A DNA stretch of 64,000 bases from Sinonovacula constricta (taxonomy: Eukaryota > Mollusca > Bivalvia > Cardiida > Solecurtidae): the NCBI GenBank assembly GCA_007844125.1, contig CM017568.1, positions 7,410,675 through 7,474,674 on the forward strand, given 5' to 3'. This document shows, in pieces, positions 37,522-50,472 of the stretch; position 1 is the first letter of the stretch, and the number at the start of each line of letters is the position of its first letter. The notes below the pieces were generated by a model. The model was not told the origin of the DNA and ran no database searches. It worked only from the letters and a program-made list of their open reading frames with translations. Made by a program: the position numbers and the translations under genes.

Positions 37522-38929
37522 ACCGACCGCCGGTTTATTCCATTTAATTACATGAGTTTTATGTTGAGTTTGCAGTATCAAATAACTTTAAAACACACAC
37601 AATGTATTATTTTATTGAAAACCTTCGATTTTATCGTCAAATTGTTGCGATTGAGAATTGAAAAGACAGAAAGAATAACCTTATAATAAGCATTATTAGG
37701 GATGTAAATAATATAAATGTTAACAGCCGTTACAGTTGACAGTCTTCCTACTCTTTTAAGCTATGTTAAAATTGCCATACTTTATGTTAGTAAATGTATG
37801 TTATATGTGCAGATGTTGGACGAACTATTGTTTAAGCCGGATAAACTAAAGTATAGGACACAATTTATATATCAATCGGGGCGAGAGAGTGAGATTGGTG
37901 TAAAAGCATTAGGCGCTATTGAAAACGATTTCTGAGGCGTGATTGAGCCATCTGATTTATCGCATAAAGACCAGTAAAGGATTGCACTCAGTAGTATTTT
38001 GTTACTTTGCCTTTAACGAAAGCGTCTCCAAGCGCATTTTTATATAATGTTTGAATGTAAATTAACGTCAGCTTCTGCTTCATTAGTTCACTTTGTTTTG
38101 ATCGATCGTTGTTAAAGCCTTCCTTTTGTTGTTTAACGTTCATTCATACTGACGTTTACAAGTTAACTTAAGCTCTGACCACGACGAACAGATGTACGCG
38201 CTGAGTTTGTGGATATTTAACTGCCCATTTATCTATATTGTTTATTATAGCGACTAGCTATAAAATGTAGATATTATTTAGTATTAACATTTTCGTAAAT
38301 GTCTACTTTCAATCTAACTAAACTTATTGTATTTCAATGTGTATATTACTGCGAAAATATAGACCTTGGAAAAAGTAAGCATGGGACGATCCCAGTGAAA
38401 TAGTTTTGCTTTACATGAATGAATGCAGTAAAACGAACTAACTCATTATAAATCACGAGACTTAAAAAATGCAATTTTAAATGCAGTCTTGAGTATGCAC
38501 ACCGGAAATAACATAAGTGTGCTTATGCTAGGTCAATTGTACTTAAGAAGTTTGTTTGGATATACATCACATGTAACAAAATATCAACATGTGATTGTAC
38601 ATAGTTGTTGTAACTTGCTTAAACTGAGTTCTTTAGCTAAAGAAGGCCTCTTAGCTGTGAGCATAAACTGAACTTTTATATTTTGTGTCCACTGTTCATA
38701 AATCAGAATACAATTTTTAGATTTAATTTTTTAATATTTGATAACATCAAGAAACATATTCCCTAAATTTTCATTAAGTGTTGGTTCGTGAAAAATAAGG
38801 ATATGAACACCGCAAACATAACCATTGGAAATAACAAACTACGAATACATCTTTGTAAGATTTTAATTGGTTATGTATTTTGATTTATATACGCGTTTTA
38901 ATAAGATAATGGAAATGAATACATTAATG

Positions 38930-39149
38930 TGGAACAAGTGGCATGTTAATAAAATCGACAGTAAAGCAGCATCTGACAACTGATCAACTCCGCGTCTTTC
39001 TGTATTATTGATTGAGACTTTAATGTGAAATATTGCATTAATATTAGACACTGGGCAGATAAAGCGGCATAAAAGTCATCTGTCTTGCACCATAGACTAT
39101 CCGTTATTGAACTATTATTCAATACTGCCTCATCGCTTACGAAACTCAA
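38930..39149 (-). pseudogene. paralogous segment copy at 39 kb
   Basis: The - strand sequence aligns by eye with 52965-53192 over roughly 200 bases: shared blocks around TATCTGCCCA, CAATCAATA and TTGATCAGT, and matching word order. A YLP-x-SV type core also recalls the 7.1 and 22.5 kb fragments. No single frame stays open across the similarity, so if it was an exon it is broken. Confidence 0.3.
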
Positions 39150-39423
39150 TTAGAAATCAATATACAAATTGCATTGGCAGTATGTTCAACTGACAAATGG
39201 TCATTTATTTGGACATATTCAAATGCTGTATTAATAATGGGTTTGATTTTCTTTAAGATTAATTTAAACAGATGTCAAGAGTCGATGATGTTTTTTAAAA
39301 TAAGTAAAATATATTTATTATATTTTGCCATTATTGGAATGATTGTCATTAGAAATATTTCACTTAGAATTAAGAAGTCTAATATAAGTCAGTTCAATTC
39401 AGTTACCTAATACACTTATTATG

Positions 39424-39484
39424 TGCGTGCGAACGTGCGTGCGTGCGTGCAGATGTGTGTGTGTGTGTGTTGTGTGTGTGTGTG

Positions 39485-39540
<56 letters not shown>
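39424..39540. repeat. GTGC/GTGT dinucleotide array
   Basis: GTGCGTGCGAACGTGCGTGC leads into (TG)n with one TT and one GC interruption. Confidence 0.95.
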
Positions 39541-39543
<3 letters not shown>

Positions 39544-39570
39544 ATATTATTGTTTTTATTTTTGAGCTTA

Positions 39571-39571
39571 A

Positions 39572-39608
<37 letters not shown>
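39571..39608. repeat. (ATT)n microsatellite
   Basis: About 12 uninterrupted ATT units, 30 bases from the GT array. Confidence 0.95.
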
Positions 39609-39609
<1 letters not shown>

Positions 39610-41081
39610 ACTTTCATATATATAAGAAAATACATTGAGATTTAAAACATCTTAGTTTTAAGTCAGAAAAACAACAACACAGTGTTTTATGGATGCGGCC
39701 CAGTTATACAGCAAAGATAAGGAAACACAGTATTTCTTTTAACGACCTAGGTCAATAATAAGTCATTAAGTGCAGATCGATTGGCACACACGTATGAGGA
39801 AGGAAGTGCGACATTACGAGAAGGATTTCAGCAAACAAGCAATTCTGTAACGTCTGTTCGTATTTTTACAAGCACAGCCGTATGAAATACAAAATGTAAA
39901 TAAACTACCTGAAATTGATAAATATTGTTAAGAAGTACTAAGATTAAGAGGTAATATTATAACCTCACGAATAATATGATGAATGAAACAAAACTATTTA
40001 AAATGACAGATGTTAACCGCCAACTCAAAACAAAAAAAGTGGTCGTAATCTTGGATTGAAAATTCGATCAATATTTAATGCAAATGTTATATGTGTGTGC
40101 GTGCGTGCGTGCGAGCGTACGTATATTTTTATAATTATTCTATAAAATGAGACACATGGAAAGTGAAAACCCACAAGAATATACACGCGCATTCGTTAGG
40201 CTGTGTAGGTACAGTTTTAGCTTTTATGTGCCTTAGTTGTGTGATACAGACCATATAAAAAGTCAGAGGTATACATTAGATCCCCATGTCGTTAAACCAC
40301 ATCTAAAACAAAATGTGTGTATTATATTTGTGTTATTATATCTGATAAGAATTTAAAACAAGGCGATAAAAATAATGTTAACATTTAAGCATTTATTTAA
40401 ACATATACACTCTGAATGTGAACGAACTCACGCCATAACATTCATGCAGTAAATAGCTATCTTTTTTTACGAATGGTTTGATAATATGAGAATGAAACAC
40501 ATCCAGACCTTTAATAAAAACAAACCTAATTGATTTTGAAATGTTTATACTAACAAGTTTGCTGTTGTGTGGATTTCTTCAATTTGAATTTGTTAATGGG
40601 GCATAATTTTCCCAAAGAATGCGACACTTTATCGTGGTAATTGCTACCGTTGAAGGACATTATCACTTTTATTGACTTACACGTGACAGACGATAAACCA
40701 GTAAGATATATGTATGCATAGTGTGCCCTTTATTAATCAAAAAAGAACTTGGTACTTTACAAAATTAAACCAGTATGTTTAATATATTAGTTTTTTAGTT
40801 GACAGTTTCTTTTAATTTATTGATGTACATTCTCTACTCAGTACATTGAATTATATAATTATTATCGATATGTGTTTCTTTTAAACATGGACTCACACGA
40901 CGTCATTTATTTTTAAGACACAGTCGCACACTCAATTGAACACTCTTGAAAGACATTACGACCAACTTTCAGTTTGCTGTAATGATTATTAACAGTACTG
41001 GTTGATGAAGTAATGGAAACATTAATATTATTTAAGACTAAAACAAGAATATCTGATGTGTTGCCAACAACTAAATAAGAA
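39609..41081. other. intergenic, no gene recognised
   Basis: A short GTGCGTGC run at about 40097-40112 is the only structure seen. Confidence 0.55.
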
Positions 41082-41222
41082 AATATGATAAAGTCCTATG
41101 AGTACTGAAACATACATGTATATTAAAATTTGAAAAGGCACAGGACAAAGGTATGCACATGCCAGTCAGTTGTAAAAGGAACAAGAGAGTCTACAAAATA
41201 GAGCAAACCACAAAACAAGACT
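41082..41222 (-). repeat. R1 copy, partial
   Basis: ATGATAAAGTCCTATGAGTA, AAAGGCACAGGACAAAGG and AGAGCAAACCAC; it stops before the hairpin. Confidence 0.7.
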
Positions 41223-41893
41223 TATATGCAAGTCTACTTTTCTTCCGCAATGTCCGCCATTTTTTTTTGTTAAATCATTTACATTGGCAAGTATTCGGTG
41301 TGACTTGTCTGTTCAACCATGCTTACTGCATATTATAATGAACATTTTAAGGGTTTTTTCACGCCTATGAGCAAGCATCCAATGTAAGTTGTTTGAGTCT
41401 TAGCGTTTATTTTATGTTGTCAATAACTTATCATTGGTATAAAAAGAAGAAAGGCAGCTATTAGATAATCCAAGACAATAATGAAACGGCAGCATGCAGA
41501 GCTACTTTTTGTATGGAACCAACATGCATATTGGATTATCTGGGATCTGTCTCCAGAAAACCAATCCCTGGCTTATAAAATGGGTCTAATCTTGTAAGGT
41601 TTTGCCACATGTTCCATTTCTTGATTGTTTGAAATATGAAACGGTCGTATTCTAAAGCCCGGAGTCATGACTGTTTGTGTCAATTTGTCTTTTTTGGATT
41701 TAGGAGGGAGTTTAATATAGTTCAATATTTGTGTCAAGAAAATCGAAATTTATTCGATACTAACATATCAGTGACAATAAAATAACCTGTGCATAGTAAT
41801 TACAAAATTGAAATTAATATAAATTCATAATAAAATGTACAGTTTAACATATGTGCACCTTCTTGCACTGACTTTGACCAAATCGATTGCGAA

Positions 41894-42064
41894 ATGCGAA
41901 CATTAAAGAGCTTACTTCCTCTAAAAGTACCAATAGAACTTTACTCGGAGTAGTTATTTCACACACAGAGTGCTTTTTGCAATGGATAAAGTACTTGTGT
42001 ACAGTTGTTATCCTTTTTACAGTGCATTTTCCTCTAATGGTTTATACTGCCGAGGAATTCACGA
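41894..42064 (+). pseudogene. candidate leader exon 2 (out of frame with its ATG)
   Basis: The stretch just before a GTAAGT donor at 42065 encodes a hydrophobic run (LCTVVILFTVHFPLMV) followed by YTAEEFT plus one base. That is phase 1 out, like the leader candidates at 21.1 and 49.5 kb, and the last 29 bases before the donor align with those of the 49.5-kb exon. No ATG is in this frame upstream of the hydrophobic run; the ATGs at 41894 and 41982 are in other frames, and the only in-frame ATG (before VYTAEEFT) would remove the signal peptide. It is best read as a leader exon broken by a small indel, or one using an unseen upstream exon. The start given here is the first nearby ATG and is uncertain. 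Confidence 0.35.
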
Positions 42065-43221
42065 GTAAGTTTTCTATTTTGTTTTCGAAAAGCTCATTGC
42101 CATGGATTCTTTTTTAAATAAGACTTATGCAATATGAATAACCAAGATTCTATTCTGTCACTAATGCATTCTAGTGACCATGAGGGTCGCTTAAAATAGC
42201 GTTAATAGCCTTGTAGCCGTATAAAGAGGACAAACGATAGAAGGTTTTAAAAACAATTGAAAGAGATGTGTGTATCTGATTATAAACATAACACAACATA
42301 CTTTATACAATGTATTTTGGTAATAGATTTAAATGGGGGAAAACGATCTCAGGAAAACAGCAACTTCGAAGATCACGAATGGATATATTCACTTTGAAAA
42401 ATAGCGAGACATTCCCATATCAAAACAGTTAAATACAATAGAAAAAGCAGTCTGGCTAAGATCGTTTATTTTCTTTGTGTAGACTGTAGGTCCCTTCTTC
42501 GTTTTGATTACATTTTGCCAATCCTAAGGCAAGTTATCGACACATTTTACAATCCCGTGACCATTTAAGCAATTAATCACTCAGGGTGCAGGTAGAATAA
42601 AAACAGCAACGATTGTAAGCCCTATTTTTAACTTGTTTAAATGCAGCAATTGTTTGTCAACCTACTGCAAACTTTGGCTTCTTTTGTCAATTGTTTGAAA
42701 AGTACTATCTATAAAACTTTAAACATATGCTTATATATCAACCAGCGTAATTAATTGTGTAGCTTATATACAAAAACATCCGTTTAAAAAATACTTTCGT
42801 TTTAAAAGTTTATAAAAACAATGCAAAATTTGTTCTTTATCGAACTTTATACTATGTTAACGTATAATTTGTTATTCGATAAAATATCTGTAAATATTAA
42901 CATTTGTTTAATGTTTTCAAAGATGTACACAACATATACACATATAAAGAGTAATTGCATCATTGATTGAAACTGCATGACACATGAGGGTTTGTACTTA
43001 TCTTACTTATTAAATTTTATTTATCTAAATGTCTCCGGTAAACCGACATACGCACATTACGGATGCTTTTTTTATTCGTTAAAGAGGTAAATATAAATGT
43101 ATCTGACTATGTTAATACAATTAACCGAATTACCAAAGCGGGTTAAGCATACTTGTGCAATAACAATGATCATCAGTTATTTGTACCATTAGTAAAGTTT
43201 TCTAAACTAATCACAATTGGA

Positions 43222-43533
43222 CCGGACCTGGTAGCGCAATCGGTAGAGCGTCGGCTCCAGGTACGGGAGGCCCCGGGTTCGATCCCGGGCAACGACATAC
43301 CAAAGTCGTTAAAATGGTAGTGGTATAGCTCCCTTGCTAACGCTCAAGCAAATATAAGGGTAGTTCCACGACTGGTTGGCCCGGTGTCAGGATAATGTGA
43401 CTGGGTGTGGTATCATGCCAGGTGTTCACGGCATGCTATACACAGTGAAGGCAGCACTATATCTGCTTCAAGTGGACACCGTCTCCAGATAACTGAAATA
43501 CTGTTGGTGGGACGATAAACCCAATAAACAAAC
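43222..43533 (+). mobile_element. tRNA-derived SINE (family A), full length
   Basis: A tRNA-like head carries an A-box-like GGTAGCGCAATCGGTAGAG at about 43230 and a B-box GGTTCGATCCC at 43276-43286. A conserved body follows (ACATACCAAAGTCGTT; GTTCCACGACTGGTTGGCC; TGTCAGGATAATGTGACTG) and then a 3' end GGGACGATAAACCCAATAAA. About 310 bases. Transcription would be by RNA polymerase III from the internal promoter. I see no clear target duplication. This is the reference copy for the truncated ones at 4.2, 18.2, 22.9 and 59.6 kb. Confidence 0.9.
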
Positions 43534-46471
43534 ATTATTTTGTTGCCAGGTTGAAATGTTGTAGAGCTACACTTGACATTAGGTAAACGAGCTATTCAAC
43601 ATTCACGACTCATGATGACTGCTGATTAAACATTGAATTTTGAACTTTATGATTCGATGTTATCCAAGAAGAACCGGTCATTATGGTCATTATAATCGAC
43701 AGCTCAATGAGGAATTATTTACTTAATTGTATATATGTTTTAACCTAATCATACAGCCAATTACGTGGACACTTACCATCAAACTACTGATATGTTGAGA
43801 CACCCCTTCCTGCTTCTAAATAGACAATGATTTTAATATTGTAGGAAGTAAGATTTGATAAATGGTATGGTGACTGAATCTCTTGATGTTGGCAGCAAAA
43901 AGAAAAAGTTAATTTGTATAGATTTGTAAACATAAATGTCCGTGGTGTAAGATAAATTGAACACTTTGTTTGGAGGGGGTGGGGGGACTAAGAAGGTATA
44001 TAAGCGTCTGGTCATATACATAACTATTTAATGCCATAACAATATCAAAAATGCACCAGGAAAACATTTGCTTGCATAAGTTATTTTAACAATGTAAATA
44101 ATAAACACATGACAAAAGTTTATATCAACCGTCTACGATGAAACCAAACGAAAACTGTTAGTTTTTACACCTTCGACGTAAATATATAAACTATATGAAT
44201 ATATAAAAAGAGATTGTTTATAAAAAGTCGTGGGTACAGTACAATGGATAGAGCTATTTGATGCCGCGATGAATTCTGTCCTTTTTTTGTTCTATAACGA
44301 GGGATGACATAGGAATGTGATAATATAAATATTTACATTTCAAACAAAGACAAGGCTGCTGTGGCATAAACTGACATTTACGGACTCACCCGAGACAACG
44401 GCTGGTTTTTGTTTCACCATTGACTATTTCCAGGCTGCACTTTGCAATACACTCAGCAATAGATATATAAATAATAATTCAGATTAATACAAAAACTCCG
44501 CCAAATAGATCATTGCTTCAATGAAACTTCATGTCCATTAACTGTTTCCTGTTATGTTGTTAATTTAAACTCCTATATTATGTTAGTCAAATTATTTAAA
44601 AAAATTAATCTTCGCAATCATTGTCAAGATATAACGCAGACGTTCATGTAAAAATTCATGATCAATTAATAGATGTCATATCACCATGTTTTTCTTTTTG
44701 CATTATTACTGCACCCAATGTAATAGTTTAACAAATTAATATCAATAACAAAGGAAAGCTGGTCTACCAAACAAATTACGATGATCAACCCTACGACACT
44801 GTAATATTTTAATTTATTCATACTTGAGTTACCCTTACCTGAGACAGGTAAATAATGGCATAGTGTAAATCATAAAGGGTGTATACGACAAACTAATACA
44901 GTAAAGACATACTTATATCTTTCATGGGGCTCGTAATATCTGGATATTTGTTATTTTGCCTATAAGACATCAAAGAAGAGGAAAAAATAAAGGCTCTTGA
45001 TTTTTGTCAGTAAAACAATATACTTTTATCGTATTATGATGATAATTTTCCGGTTTCTTGTCGGGCATTGTACTATTGGATATAGTACACGGCGTGGCAC
45101 TCTTCAGGCTTAATGAAAAGACTCGGAACGGACCCAGTGTAAATAGTATATCATTAACCATTAACATCAAAGCGATCTGGAATTAACTGGCTTCATAAAA
45201 GACAATTCGTTTATTTATACGAATAGGTGACTAAACACGAAACAGTTCCACTTATTATAGATCGTTTGTGTCTGATAAATAGGGAGCCAACAATCGTTTG
45301 GACATTTTGTCGCCTACAAGTGCATTGACAGACACTGTTCTTGCTTTGAATAAAACAATATTGAAAGTTAAAGTACAATTATGCTTTCTTACGTCAGACA
45401 AGATTACATTTTGACGTTAACTTAAGTTGAAATTATGTGTTTTCGATAATTTTGTTCAAGTTCTGAGGAAATATTCATAACTTACATTCCTATACACCCC
45501 CATTAGACAAGCCATAATACTATGACACTTACATGTATCAGTTTCTCATTATGTATTTATATTAAGTGATTTTATGTACATTCCGCCCAAGTCCTATATA
45601 AGGAGGAACGCCAACCGAAGGTCATAAAATATTCCTAGTGGCTCTAAATATCATATTTATTTAGAATTAGTTTGGTATTTGGTATTATTGTTTTATTAAT
45701 TTTGCATTATGTTAATAAATATTTCCGGTTCGAAAGTGGTTTACATATTTTAATCGCCAACGAGTAGTAACGAAACTTGACAACTAGGTGAATGGTTACT
45801 AAATTTAAAAGGTAGAATGGTAGTGTCAAACTATAGACGAAAGGCTTCTATCATTTTGACACAACTCGAATTGAAAAATAACCACTCTGCCGTACATTAG
45901 CATAGAACATAATGGACTCTAGTAAAAAAAGGAAATAGAAAATACATACTAACGGGTAAGCTTTTTACCTTCCATTCAAAATAACTTAAGTGCGTGCCTA
46001 AACAGATTCAAACTTTATCAAGTCTGTCCGCTTACATTAGCGCTCCAATTAATTTCCCATTGATCTAATGAAACGTCAACAGAGCAAACAAATCAATACA
46101 CGTACAAAGCAATCATTTTCCATACAATCATACATAGAAAACAAACACATTGGAATTCTATAGACAACTGCTTTCGTTGAATGCCCTTTGGAACAACGAG
46201 GGACCATTATATACAGTAAGAAAACGTAATTGTTTATAATACTCATTTTCATTTTAAAATCTGCTCTGAACATGCGATCTTTGAATGTCTCCATGGCCAA
46301 ACATTTTGATTTTTGATAAAAGAAAAACAGCAGCATAACGACGGGCAGGTTTCCATCATAGCTATTATAAATCAATCCAAAAAAAACAATAGAAGAAACA
46401 GATAATATAATATTGTTCAATTTCAAGATCTGTTTTTATAACCACTTGCACAGAAACATTCATTTTTTTAT
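43534..46471. other. intergenic or intronic, no exon recognised
   Basis: If the 21.0- or 42.0-kb leader exons belong to the WSC gene, this is intron. The 116-codon - strand ORF at 46076-46426 is hydrophobic but has no clear start context, motif or splice site. Confidence 0.45.
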
Positions 46472-46524
46472 TTACTAAGACCAAAGAAATCCTTGTGGGA
46501 CAAAATAACATAGCATATTGTCAA
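46472..46524. repeat. 53-bp exact direct repeat, left copy
   Basis: It begins TTACTAAGACCAAAG and ends CATATTGTCAA. An identical stretch lies at 47319-47371 with no mismatch seen. Confidence 0.9.
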
Positions 46525-46864
46525 CAAGAAATGTCTTTAAAAAGACAAACGGCGTCGGATTAAAAAAAAAGAAAAAAACAAGAAATTTCTTTTAAAAGGC
46601 TATGCGGCGTTTGTGAAGCATTAACTTATACATTTTTATCGTGTTTATGTTTCTATTGAATATAAATTTGTGAGAAGAATGGCATGAAAATGGTGTACAT
46701 TTTTAAACTAGTCGCTCGCTCCATCTGCGCCTCATAATTCTCACGTAATAGGCACTTAAAGTTACAAAGTAGTTAGATCGTGCCGGAAGTGAACGGTCTG
46801 CTTTGCGGCATAAACAAATGTAGGATCAAGTGACATTTTATACACTATATACAATAATACTGTA

Positions 46865-47265
46865 GGAAATGGGGTACATTGGTAAACTGGAAATTATCTC
46901 CCTTGTTTGTTAATATCCGAGGTATTCCAAAGAGTAGGTAGGTCCTTTATAGTCGGAATTCTTGGACTTTATCGCCCGTTCTTTTGTAGATTTTGCAGTT
47001 ACAAACGGTGAAATTTCTTTTGCACAAATATAAGCTTAAAATCCATTTAAATACTTATAGAGATTTGTTATTTAAAAAAGAAAATGGAAGTGTTTGTTGA
47101 TGATGGTTAACTTGAAAGTCAAAGAAGTCAACATACACTCCAAAAAGAACAAGCATAAAAACCGAGTAAAACAACTGAAAGGACCTACTTGCATTTAGGG
47201 GTTATTCAGGGGAGATTATTCATTAATGTCACTCATTGATATAGACTTGTTTATGACTTAAATAC
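46865..47265 (+). pseudogene. terminal-exon-like segment, copy at 47 kb
   Basis: Plus-strand relative of the 56-kb segment, with an extra insertion of about 45 bases near its start and several more differences. It keeps the VGI-L-GL core and the stop at the corresponding codon. It lies between two exact 53-base direct repeats (46472-46524 and 47319-47371). Confidence 0.3.
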
Positions 47266-47318
47266 CTGTATAAATAACTATATATCGCCACCCCGAGCAC
47301 GTTTATTAGAAACATTGA

Positions 47319-47371
47319 TTACTAAGACCAAAGAAATCCTTGTGGGACAAAATAACATAGCATATTGTCAA
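47319..47371. repeat. 53-bp exact direct repeat, right copy
   Basis: Identical to 46472-46524. The two copies are 847 bases apart start to start and bracket the terminal-exon-like segment at 47 kb. Confidence 0.9.
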
Positions 47372-47571
47372 AAACAAAGAACTGCATTTGGTTTGTTTCA
47401 TCTGACACGTCACTCATTTACTAGAAGTTCTTATTGTTAGCTAGGCGTGTAAACTGAATATGTGTCATGTGTGTAAATTCAACATGTGTACATACTGTTG
47501 GTATAGGTCATTGGTTAAATGATGCATGTCCCGTTTCAATGAGTTTATGAGGCTATTGGGTATTTCTCAAA

Positions 47572-47619
47572 ATGAGAATTGCTTTGATATTCATCTGGGC
47601 TGACCTTGTCTCAGCATCT
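47572..47619 (+). CDS. possible short leader exon, unassigned
   Basis: An ATG at 47572 starts 16 codons, MRIALIFIWADLVSAS, ending directly at a GTAAGT donor. The peptide looks like a compact signal peptide. It exits in phase 0, so it does not fit the phase-1 entry of the exon at 57345 and would need an intermediate exon or belong to another gene. Chance is a real possibility for so short a segment. Confidence 0.22.
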
Positions 47620-47639
47620 GTAAGTCGGTCAAAGGTGTG

Positions 47640-49494
47640 GCTAGACAGCTACGCCGAAAATAAAACACATGCAAATGTCGATAAGGATATCTCGAGTGTA
47701 ACAGATAACCTATGACTAAGGGTGGGGTCATTACAAAAATCACCAAGGTCTTTCAAACTTTATACATAATACGTACATATATTTTTGTAATACTTTTTAT
47801 ATTGTCATACAGCTGAAATTTGTAGAAATAGTAGTTTATCTTGTTGTGTTTTATAACCATGGAAAATGAAACATTGTGACACCTTACGCAATGTTATTAG
47901 TAATTCCAAAGTATGCTATTTTGATAATACATTTAACACATAAAAATAAGAAATAATAATTGAAAAGGGAAACAGGTTAACCAAATACTACGACTACTAC
48001 ACGTCATTGTTTAATAGGTTTTTGTTCACTTCGTTAGATTTCTTCAAAGAGTGACCACAAGCTTTCGTTTTTGTAACATGAGATAGATGTCTGTGAATAC
48101 TGTACAGATACAATGTAGCCATGTTGTCATAAAGTCGCAATATGTTTTAAGTACGGTAACTCAGCAATAATTCTATATTATGTAATGCATTAGTCATTCC
48201 ATTAATTCCTCACGTGTCTCTGGATTAGTGCCGTCTTTCTTCGGCACATTCTATTGCAGAGACCCAATATTCTTAACAGGTTATAACAAAGACAATAATA
48301 ACATTAAATTATTTTACTTAAGGAAACCCGCGGCGCCTGAAGGAATTCAATTATGTCGTACATTTATTAAATAAATTGATTATTCCTATTAATGTATTAA
48401 TCTACTTAGTTAAATCAATCAACTGCATTGACATTTCGTATCTTTTGTCATCATGCTGAGCAACACAAAAAGCGGCTAACTCACGCACACAAGTAAGTTT
48501 TAACACACCAAACACTGTTAATCTAACTTTTAAACAAACCGGCTGTCGATTAATTTGTGATACAACTGGACTTTATCAACCAACGGAAGAAAGAAATTGT
48601 TATATGACTGAAACGTAAACACCAAGGAGGCTGAATGTTAAGATAATTATATAATTATATGCATACGCAGACTCAAGTTATATATTTGTGATCTGACTGG
48701 TGACTAGTGTGCACTGTTGCAGCAGTATCGATTCTACGTGGTAGTGGATGTCTTTGCACAATGTCTCTAAAGGAGTTGCATAGCAATTGCCCTCAAATTG
48801 AGGTTCTAATGTATTATGTTCGAGTATACATAGGGCTGGTACTATCAGTGTTGTTCAGGTATAGACGATAAAATGGTTTAAATGACGTGAAGTATGGGGA
48901 AAATATATATACTGGTTGAAATGTTTTTAGTCTTAGTAAACAGTTCTATAGTCTATATTCCACGCACAGGATTGTTGAAACTATGCATTATGAATTACCA
49001 AGAGTGTTGAAAATCAAATGATTTAAGAATAAACAGAACAAACCTTAATAAGTAGTATTTAAAAATCAGTGTTCATTCATAATTTTTAGAAAGGCATATT
49101 TTGATCATCAGTTCAGTGCATGAATATTAACCGTAAAAATAATTAATAGATATTCTGAATGAGATGCGAAATGAATGAACACGTACGCCTATTGATACAA
49201 ATATCAAACATACGTGTTGTTTAGGTGAAGAAAAAAGCTTGCGATGAAGGCTGGAAAATAATGATTCAATACCAACGATACTTGAAAGTTAAGTGATAAC
49301 CGAAATGCAATTGCTTATTTCAATTATCAAATAACAATATTTAATAAACTTTAAAATTATTTTTTTCTATTATCGCCAGCTCTGATGTGGCAATAATCAC
49401 TTGTACCTTTTCACACACAAAAAAGTACAAAAGGCATGAAAAACCACAATGTAGCATCCTTTTATATACAGTTACTGGAAAGGATGGAATAATA
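47640..49494. other. no exon recognised
   Basis: Upstream flank of the 49.5-kb leader exon. No clear promoter beyond the TTTATATA at 49461-49468. Confidence 0.45.
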
Positions 49495-49556
49495 ATGAAG
49501 CCGGTGATTATTCTTATAATGTTTCCAAATGGCCAATGCTGCGGAGGAATATGTAG
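49495..49556 (+). CDS. candidate first (leader) exon nearest the WSC-domain gene
   Basis: An ATG at 49495 opens MKPVIILIMF, a short basic-then-hydrophobic start like a signal peptide, and a consensus GTGAGT donor follows at 49557. The frame that splices correctly into the exon at 57345 (phase 1) is a different one. It reads NAAEEYV plus one base and has its own in-frame ATG only at 49529, giving MANAAEEYV with no hydrophobic core. The two frames differ by one base, so this is an indel in the genome or assembly, a start at 49529, or a broken leader. The last codons align with the other two leader candidates (YAAIGYT at 21.1 kb, YTAEEFT at 42.06 kb). A TTTATATA word lies about 30 bases upstream of the ATG. 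The bases GGAATAAT before the ATG also occur before the ATG at 21028. Confidence 0.45.
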
Positions 49557-50236
49557 GTGAGTACACATACTGTACTGTCCATAATCGAAATATAATTAAA
49601 ACACACTCTTTCGGATTACTTTATCTAGGTCAAACATCAATTGCGCAATATGAATATGCAATACATATCATTTGAACATTATTTTTTCAACTAGTAACAA
49701 CAATGAAGACGATTTAGACATTTGCTATTTCTCAATGATCAAAGAAGAAATGACCGTTACATTCTGCTGAAACTAGTGTCAATATCCTGAGTAGAATAAC
49801 ACAGAGTCTATATATTTACATTTACTTTGTCTCATTCTATTTTTGTTTACGATATATGTAACTCACAAATGCCTGTTTTCGTATTCACGTTGACCATGTC
49901 CACATTTTACTAAGATACGTTTAACTTGTGTTCACTTAAAGGAGGTTTGTTGTTATATTTAATATGTGTTTTTATATAATAGAAATACTAGTCTAGAGAT
50001 TTAAAGGCAATATTGTTTCATGTGAAGAAATCTGGGGGTTTTCTTTGGAGGTAAAACGTTGTTACGTTAAAAATCAGTATATGCTCTTCTGAAATAATTT
50101 ACTTCACGTCAGAGTAAACATTTAAAACTTGGCTCAGTTTAAGATTTGTTTATCCCACACTTATCCTAAATGCAATATGTTTATACTATTATCACAATAA
50201 AAACTTAACATTGTTCAATAGGCATAGCATTTTAAT

Positions 50237-50472
50237 TTTTGATATAAATAGCAGCTATCAATTATGACCAATATAGCGACGTCCAGCTATTTTGGTGGAC
50301 GAAGATCCAATGACAAACGTCTGGGTAAAATGACCGGCACATAACAGGTCAGCTGGAAGACTTTCCCACATTAAGTTCTTCGCCCTAAATGGGACTCAAA
50401 CGTACGATGTGAGAGACTAAGGTGTCAGAGGAGTTACAAGTCCGCGACTCTACCACTATGCAACGATCGCTT
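50237..50472 (-). mobile_element. SINE family B, second copy (reverse)
   Basis: On the - strand it reads GTTGCATAGTGGTAGAG, AACTCCTCTGACACC, a degenerate B-box, TGTGGGAAAGTCTTCCAGC and GGATCTTCGTCCACC, in the same order as the copy at 55.1 kb. No obvious target duplication was found. It is more diverged than the 55-kb copy. Confidence 0.82.

Noticed and set aside
43230..43295. Functional tRNA gene
   Set aside because: A- and B-box are present, but the head does not close into a tRNA acceptor stem and is fused to a body shared by other copies, so it is a SINE head. The same applies at 55126-55198 and 59640-59710.
46076..46426. 116-codon hydrophobic - strand ORF as a membrane protein
   Set aside because: AT-rich hydrophobic composition is expected by chance, and there is no supporting motif or duplicate.
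47572..47619. Fourth leader exon of the WSC gene
   Set aside because: Phase 0 donor does not fit the phase 1 acceptor at 57345; kept only as an unassigned candidate.
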